From a virus: 22,897 nt of DNA. Location: the IMG/VR virus record IMGVR_UViG_3300017719_000226, positions 1-22,897 of that record. The stretch is one strand, 5' to 3'. The translations under genes and the position numbers were made by a program. How positions within the stretch are numbered: the first letter of the stretch is position 1; each line of letters opens with the position of its first letter. Below are positions 22,229-22,897 of the stretch, in pieces. Under the pieces are notes generated by a model, which made no database searches, had not been told where the DNA came from, and was given only the letters and a program-made list of their open reading frames with translations.

Positions 22229-22897
22229 TACATTTTAAATCATGTGAATGGCAGAATTTCCTATCAACAGGAACTGACCCTATAAAAGTATTATTAGATA
22301 AATCACCGACTACATTAATCGTAGGTCAAAATGGTGCTGGTAAGTCAACCTTATTAGACGCACTATCTTTTGGTTTATTTGGTAAAGCTCATAGAGATAT
22401 TAATAAAATGCAATTAGTGAATTCTATAAACGGTAAAGGTTCATTAGTTACCGTTGAGTTTTCTACTGGTGGTTCTGATTTTAAAATAGTTAGAGGTATT
22501 AAACCAAACAAGCTAGAGATTTGGCAAAATGGTAATATGATTAACCAAGCTTCTAATGTCAGAGATTTCCAACAGTTCTTAGAGCAAAATATATTAAAAC
22601 TTAATCATAAATCTTTTCATCAGGTAGTTGTACTTGGCAGTAGTTCTTTTATACCATTTATGCAATTACCAGCATGGTCAAGAAGACAAGTTATCGAAGA
22701 TCTTTTAGATATTAATATATTTTCTAAAATGAATATGTTATTAAAAGAAAGAAACGCTAAGATTAAAGAAGAACTAAACGATATAAACCATCAGATTGAT
22801 ATAGCTAAAACTAAAATAGATTCACAAAGTAAATATATAAAGAGTTTACAATCGTTAAATAAAGATCAAGTTGAAGGTAAACAATCTTCTATTGATA
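22225..22897 (+). CDS. 46: Recombination nuclease subunit gp46 (Rad50-like), 3'-truncated
   Basis: 224 complete codons are visible before the window ends, with no stop. Walker A is GQNGAGKS (34-41) followed by TLLDALSFGLFGK, and the Q-loop region VVVLGSSSFIPFM with RRQVIEDLLDI matches T4 gp46 closely. From about residue 165 the sequence turns into a charged coiled coil (MLLKERNAKIKEELNDINHQ). This is the ATPase partner of gp47 in the end-resection complex. Start chosen at the ATG overlapping the small peptide's stop (ATGA); MIHFKSCEWQNF matches the usual gp46 opening. Confidence 0.95.
   Translation, partial: MIHFKSCEWQNFLSTGTDPIKVLLDKSPTTLIVGQNGAGKSTLLDALSFGLFGKAHRDINKMQLVNSINGKGSLVTVEFSTGGSDFKIVRGIKPNKLEIWQNGNMINQASNVRDFQQFLEQNILKLNHKSFHQVVVLGSSSFIPFMQLPAWSRRQVIEDLLDINIFSKMNMLLKERNAKIKEELNDINHQIDIAKTKIDSQSKYIKSLQSLNKDQVEGKQSSID

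Overview
This window is a stretch of the core genome of a T4-like myovirus. It is AT-rich, has no host-like genes, and every gene but one small ORF (plus a later antisense promoter) reads on the + strand. Gene order and protein similarity to phage T4 (gp13, 14, 15, 16, 17, 18, 19, 20, 67/68-like, 21, 22, 23, UvsY, UvsW, gp55, gp47, gp46) put the identification beyond reasonable doubt. The compact proteins, the low GC and the direct gp23-tube-uvsY-uvsW-gp55-gp47-gp46 order resemble marine exo-T-even phages (cyanophage and pelagiphage types) more than enteric T4. This placement is inference, and the host cannot be fixed from the sequence.

Layout. Bases 1-3923 are the 3' part of a long tail-fibre gene that ends in an S74 intramolecular chaperone; its 5' end lies outside the window. 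Bases 3925-10025 are one tightly packed unit: a small unknown protein, neck proteins gp13 and gp14, tail terminator gp15, terminase gp16 and gp17, and then an unexpected RimK-type ATP-grasp ligase fused to a RimB-like aspartic-protease domain. Bases 10121-12360 hold the tail sheath and tail tube. Bases 12419-17274 hold the head module: portal, a small prohead core protein, protease, scaffold and major capsid protein, closed by a UUCG-loop terminator. Bases 17342-17812 hold a second tail-tube-fold protein. From 17852 onward come recombination and transcription genes: uvsY, uvsW, an unknown 133-aa gene, the late sigma factor gp55, a very basic 55-aa protein, gp47, a 23-aa membrane peptide, and the 5' part of gp46, which runs off the window.

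Regulation. Five junctions carry a near-identical extended T4-type late promoter (TATAAATAATAGT or one base off), and a sixth plain TATAAATA lies in the end of the fibre gene. uvsY and gp55 have near-identical sigma70-type promoters (TTTACA-17 bp-TATAAT inside a longer shared block). A third copy points leftward, antisense to the 133-aa gene. At three genes the promoter runs directly into the start codon and no Shine-Dalgarno sequence is visible, so leaderless mRNAs are predicted. gp55 made from the early-type promoter would then recognise the TATAAATA promoters of the structural genes, so the window contains both the late sigma factor and its targets.

The longest stretch without a gene is 159 bases (20216-20374) and it holds two divergent promoters. 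No tRNA, CRISPR, insertion sequence, integrase or attachment site was seen.
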